Assembly: GCF_010093045.1 (NCBI RefSeq)
Contig: NZ_CP048115.1
Location: 558,001 to 622,000, forward strand
Direction: 5' to 3'
Origin: Mucilaginibacter sp. 14171R-50
GTDB lineage: Bacteria; Bacteroidota; Bacteroidia; Sphingobacteriales; Sphingobacteriaceae
DNA: 64,000 bases
This document shows, in pieces, positions 60,630 through 64,000 of this stretch (positions are counted from its first letter, which is position 1; every line of letters starts with the position of its first letter). The translations under genes and the position numbers were made by a program. A model generated the notes under the pieces. The model searched no databases. It was given only the letters and a program-made list of their open reading frames with translations, and was not told the origin of the DNA.

Positions 60630-62177
60630 CTAAGGCGCTGTCACCATCATCGTTGGCGACCGGTCGCTCTCGTTCTTCAACCGGTCTAATGCCGTTATCA
60701 CATAATAGTACGTTTGGCCTGGCTTAACATTGCTGTCCATGTATAGGGTTTCGCTATCGTATTGTATATGCAGTATGTTCTTGGGGTCGGCCATATCAAA
60801 CTTTTCGTTTTGCTGAAAACGGTATATCACATAGCCATAAACCGCCTCGCTGTCCTTGGCCAATACCGGTGCCTGCCATTTCAGCATAATGCCTTTATTT
60901 TCTGCCTTCGCTATAAAGTTTTGCGGGGCATTGGGCGCTATCGAATCCAGCCAAAGCATAGGCGGGGGCAATGCCGGGTATTTGTAAAAATCCTCCTTCA
61001 GGCTATCAACCAAATGGTTGGCATTGGCCATTAACGTTTGCGACCTGAAAAAAACGCTGCCCTGCACACGCGGGTTCTCCCGTATCAAACGTATCTGATT
61101 AGGTATCTCTGACGGGTTTTTAAAAGCCGGGCTTCGCTGCTCATAAAAACGGTAAGGGCCCTGGCCAATGTACAGGTGCCTGTTATAAGTATTATTGCTC
61201 CACCAGTTTAATAGCGTATCAAATGATGCCACCCGGTTAGCAATATGCCAGTATATCTGCGGGTTAATGTAATCTATCCAGCCTTGCTGTACCCATTTGC
61301 GTGTATCCGCATAGTTTTCGATGTATGACGAGCCGCCGTTGGTGGCCGAACCATCGGGATGCTGGCTCTTGTTCGCCCAGATCCCAAAAGGGCTTATGCC
61401 AAATTTCATGCGCGGTTTGTACTTATGTATACTATCTGCAAGCATATGCACCAGTTTATCAACATTATCGCGCCGCCAGTCTTTTATATTATCAAAGCCT
61501 TCGCCATATTGGGCAAAGGTTTCGGCGTCGCCTATAACCTGGCCCCTTACAGGATAAGGGTAAAAATAATCGTCCATGTGTATGCCGTCCACATCATAGT
61601 TTTTTACCACATCCAATATCACCTGCACAATATATTCGCGCACCTCGGGTATACCGGGGTTAAATAGTTTTATCCCATCGTAAATAAAGAACCATTCGGG
61701 TTTGGCGCGTGTGATGTGGTTTTGCGCAAGCGCCCAAAACTTGTTATCAAAAGTTGCGCGGTAAGGATTAAACCAGGCGTGCAGCTCCATGCCCCGTTTA
61801 TGGGCTTCGGTGGTGGCAAACTCCAGCGGGTCGTACCCCGGTTCCTGCCCTTGCCTGCCTGTGAGGTATTTTGACCATGGCTCGCGGCTTTTTGCGTAAA
61901 AGGCATCGGCGGCAGGCCTTACCTGGAACATGATGGCATTTATACCTGCCTGCTGGTGAAAATTTAACTGGTTAAGCAGGTCCTTTTCCTGCGCTTCGGC
62001 GGTGGCCTTTGCATTCGTCGGCCAGTCAAGGTTTACTACAGTGGCTATCCATACGCCTCTAAATTCGCGTTTGGGTTCGGCCTGAGTAACCTCTTCAGGA
62101 GTTACCGTTTGTGCTATTGAGAGGGAATATATAGTTATAAAAAGAAGGGTACAAAGTAAACGTTTATAAAGATACAT
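60630..62177 (-). CDS. GHL10-type exported glycosyl hydrolase-like protein
   Basis: From the ATG at 62177 the product has 515 residues with a signal peptide (YLYKRLLCTLLFITIYSLSIAQ). A longer frame from 62204 would start inside the -7 box and is rejected. Residues about 35-370 match GHL10/DUF187: KREFRGVWIATVVNLDWP, GINAIMFQVRPAADAFY, ELHAWFNPYR, VDGIHMDDYFYPYP, KFGISPFGIW, YINPQIYW. This TIM-barrel family is thought to act on glycans. An Fn3-like domain forms the end (IAPNAPQNFIAKAENKGIMLKW). Substrate unknown. Confidence 0.87.
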   Translation of the reverse strand: MYLYKRLLCTLLFITIYSLSIAQTVTPEEVTQAEPKREFRGVWIATVVNLDWPTNAKATAEAQEKDLLNQLNFHQQAGINAIMFQVRPAADAFYAKSREPWSKYLTGRQGQEPGYDPLEFATTEAHKRGMELHAWFNPYRATFDNKFWALAQNHITRAKPEWFFIYDGIKLFNPGIPEVREYIVQVILDVVKNYDVDGIHMDDYFYPYPVRGQVIGDAETFAQYGEGFDNIKDWRRDNVDKLVHMLADSIHKYKPRMKFGISPFGIWANKSQHPDGSATNGGSSYIENYADTRKWVQQGWIDYINPQIYWHIANRVASFDTLLNWWSNNTYNRHLYIGQGPYRFYEQRSPAFKNPSEIPNQIRLIRENPRVQGSVFFRSQTLMANANHLVDSLKEDFYKYPALPPPMLWLDSIAPNAPQNFIAKAENKGIMLKWQAPVLAKDSEAVYGYVIYRFQQNEKFDMADPKNILHIQYDSETLYMDSNVKPGQTYYYVITALDRLKNESDRSPTMMVTAP

Positions 62178-62201
62178 TAAACGGGTATTTATTTTAAGGT
62201 C

Positions 62202-62209
62202 CAAAGATA
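62202..62209 (-). promoter_or_regulatory. -7 box of the GHL10-type gene
   Basis: TATCTTTG on the minus strand, 24 bases before the ATG at 62177; exact TAnnTTTG match. Confidence 0.5.
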
Positions 62210-62434
62210 TAAACTCATAACAAACCAGTTTTAGTATTAGTATAATAATTACGTCTATTTTGTGTTTTAATCATATTGTACTTAATTTAGCCCGCGTTGC
62301 TTAAGTACTAAAAGGGCTTCAAACTTTCGTATTGTCAGTTTTTTGCTTATTTTTATGTAGATTATATAAAAAAAGAATGATAATGCTTAGCGGGTAACAG
62401 CCTGCCGGTTTATCAAAAACTTTAATTAATTGCT

Positions 62435-63361
62435 ATGGAATACCAGCCAGTAGAAAACCAACCGGAACAAGCCCCCAAAAAAAATTCGAACGTAATTTAT
62501 TTTTTGATAGCCGTTGTGGTTGCTTTATTGGGTACCGATGTTTACCTGTATACGCAGAAAAAGAACTCGGATACAAAAATTGTATATCAAAACGACGAAA
62601 AAACAAGGCTGCAAACCGAACTGGATAGCCTGGAAGCGCAAATAGAGCAGGTTAACGCGGGCAGGGCAAAAATGTCGGCCGAAATGCAGGCCAAAAACGA
62701 TTCGTTAAGGGTGAAGATTCGCGTGCTACGAAGCGAACTGGCAAAGGGCAAGCTAACCGCCGCCGAACTTAGCAAAGCCCAAGAAGATATTAAGCAGCTA
62801 AGGTATTTTGTAACCAAATACACTGCCGACATAGAGGAGCTTAAAAAACAGAACACCACCCTGGCTACCGAGCGCGATACCTTAAAAAACAACCTGGCAG
62901 CCGTTAGCCAAAAAGCTACCGACCTTGAGCAAAAGAACCAGGAGCTTGATACCAAGGTTAAAGTTGCATCGGCCATTAAGGTGGCAACTGCGGATGTGGT
63001 GGCCTATAAAGTAAAAAACAGCGGCAAGGAAAGCGATGTTACAAAAGCCAAACAAGCGCAAAAAATAAAGATCAATTTTACAATAGCGACCAACGCGGTG
63101 GCCGAAAAAGGCCTGCATGATGTTTATGTGCGGATAATTGACCCAACCGGCAACCTGATCACTCAAAACGACTCGGGTATGTTTAACGCAGATAACCAGG
63201 ACCTGCAATATACCTACAGAACATCTATTGATTTCAGGGATGACGGCAGCGCTTACACTATCGACTGGATAAACCCAGCGCCGTTTCAAAAGGGCACTTA
63301 TACCGTACTGCTTTATGCAGATGGTTATACTATGGGCAAAACCAGCATAACGCTTAAATAA
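62435..63361 (+). CDS. Membrane-anchored coiled-coil protein
   Basis: The 308 residues have a short cytoplasmic start, one TM helix (about 24-43, VIYFLIAVVVALLGTDVYLY), a long coiled coil at about 55-180 rich in Lys, Glu, Leu and Gln, and a C-terminal beta domain (about 195-308) with KINFTIATNAVAEKGLHDVYVRIIDP and YTVLLYADGYTMGK. The architecture suggests a periplasmic spacer with a small binding domain. No family name is known to me. It has a strong terminator at 63395. Confidence 0.75.
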   Translation: MEYQPVENQPEQAPKKNSNVIYFLIAVVVALLGTDVYLYTQKKNSDTKIVYQNDEKTRLQTELDSLEAQIEQVNAGRAKMSAEMQAKNDSLRVKIRVLRSELAKGKLTAAELSKAQEDIKQLRYFVTKYTADIEELKKQNTTLATERDTLKNNLAAVSQKATDLEQKNQELDTKVKVASAIKVATADVVAYKVKNSGKESDVTKAKQAQKIKINFTIATNAVAEKGLHDVYVRIIDPTGNLITQNDSGMFNADNQDLQYTYRTSIDFRDDGSAYTIDWINPAPFQKGTYTVLLYADGYTMGKTSITLK

Positions 63362-63394
63362 CCCCCCGGCACCCGAAGAGAGAGCATAATATTT

Positions 63395-63426
63395 AAGCCC
63401 CGGTTGTTAGGCAACCGGGGCTTTTT
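63395..63426 (+). terminator. Terminator of the coiled-coil gene
   Basis: AAGCCCCGGTTG and its complement form a 12-base perfect stem, loop TTAGG, followed by a run of T. It lies 33 bases after the stop. Confidence 0.9.
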
Positions 63427-63494
63427 GTTGGTACAGGGAGGCTTACCATTTGATTTTTTTCTATATTTAAAACAACGATTTAGAGAGTTAAGAT

Positions 63495-63502
63495 TACTTT
63501 TG
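63495..63502 (+). promoter_or_regulatory. -7 box of dnaG
   Basis: TACTTTTG matches TAnnTTTG and ends 27 bases before the dnaG ATG at 63530. Confidence 0.5.
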
Positions 63503-63529
63503 TACCCGCTCAATTGCGAAGCAATATCC

Positions 63530-64000
63530 ATGATCACCAAACCCACCATCGACCGCATAATGGAAGCCACAGATATTGTGGAGGTGATAGGTGAATTTGT
63601 GGCTTTAAAAAAGCGCGGGGCCAATTACGTAGGCCTTTCGCCCTTCGCCAACGAGCGCACGCCATCTTTCACGGTATCGCCGGCAAAGGGCATTTTTAAA
63701 GATTTTTCTTCGGGCAAGGGTGGCAGCGCGGTTACATTTTTAATGGAACTGGAAAAGTTCACCTACCCCGAAGCGTTAAAATGGCTGGCCAAAAAATACG
63801 GTATACAGGTTGAAGAAACGGTAGATACCACCGAAAACCTGGAAGAGCAAAATCACCGCGAAAGCCTGATGATCGTATCGGGTTATGCGGCGAAATTTTT
63901 TCATGAAAGTTTACTGGAAACCGAGGAGGGCCAAAACATTGGCCTGAGTTATTTTAAGGAACGCGGTTTTAACGCCGATACCATTAAAAAGTTCGAGCTG
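63530..64000 (+). CDS. dnaG: DNA primase DnaG, partial, zinc ligands absent
   Basis: DnaG makes RNA primers at the replication fork. Only the first 157 codons are in the window; the frame continues past the right edge. The N-terminal region aligns with the CHC2 zinc-ribbon domain (VALKKRGANYVGLSPFANERTPSF, FKDFSSGKGGS), but all four zinc ligands are replaced: Ser37, Ala40, Asp58 and Ser61 stand where Cys, His, Cys and Cys are usual. The fold motif TPSF and the Gly-rich turn remain. I recall similar loss in other Bacteroidota, so it is probably functional and not decay. The catalytic Toprim domain lies outside. Confidence 0.93.
   Translation, partial: MITKPTIDRIMEATDIVEVIGEFVALKKRGANYVGLSPFANERTPSFTVSPAKGIFKDFSSGKGGSAVTFLMELEKFTYPEALKWLAKKYGIQVEETVDTTENLEEQNHRESLMIVSGYAAKFFHESLLETEEGQNIGLSYFKERGFNADTIKKFEL

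Noticed and set aside
63530..64000. Possible decay of dnaG because the zinc ligands are missing
   Set aside because: The frame is intact, other domain residues are kept and the replaced residues look coherent, so loss of zinc in a working gene is more likely.

Overview
The window looks like chromosome of a Bacteroidota bacterium, most likely Sphingobacteriaceae (Mucilaginibacter/Pedobacter-like). This rests on alternative complex III fused in one operon with an aa3-type oxidase, several families typical of Bacteroidota (DUF2480, DUF3109, DUF2461, a RemB-like protein, a large OstA-like protein), Bacteroidota-type -7 promoter boxes (TAnnTTTG) and almost no Shine-Dalgarno sequences. The genus is an inference. 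No tRNA, rRNA, CRISPR array, transposase or integrase was seen.

Layout. 1-2132: an exported small protein (cut by the left edge) behind a proline-linker lipoprotein with an HExxH tip; a paralogous pair with a nearly identical front half and a different tip and partner sits at 53877-55941. 2265-11936: housekeeping and envelope genes (MJ1255-type glycosyltransferase, membrane protein, purQ, coaX, OM barrel, lptC, ppiD-like foldase, DUF2480, DUF3108, DUF3109). 12083-14857: gmd and a RemB/Wzi-like surface protein. 15009-19870: divergent tilS and OstA-like genes. 19994-23381: two NHL-repeat lipoproteins. 23573-29181: an APC permease facing an apparent non-phosphorylative deoxy-sugar acid pathway (lactonase, FAH hydrolase, SDR, UxaA-type dehydratase). 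29348-47735: a long respiratory locus on the minus strand, read actABCDEF - ctaC - ctaD, then ctaA - ctaB - two subunit III genes - subunit IV - SCO - DUF420 - small membrane protein - DUF2461 - OmpA lipoprotein. 48182-53630: deoxyhypusine-synthase-like gene, Omp85-like barrel, methyltransferase, SirB1-like protein, esterase. 56149-64000: prfB with its programmed frameshift, pgi, DUF1835, GHL10-type hydrolase, a coiled-coil membrane protein and the start of dnaG.

How parts work together. The act/cta genes encode a quinol-to-oxygen branch: ActABCDEF oxidises quinol and passes electrons through haem c domains to an aa3 oxidase, while CtaA/CtaB make haem A and SCO serves CuA. LptC, the OstA-like protein, PpiD and the OM barrels form an envelope-assembly theme. 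The main unexplained element is the pair of paralogous lipoproteins: recently homogenised front halves, divergent metallopeptidase-like tips, and a different exported small protein directly downstream of each. This looks like a polymorphic surface or effector cassette; its function is not known from the sequence.

Start codons were moved from the longest open frame where a signal peptide, promoter box or conserved N-terminus argued for it.
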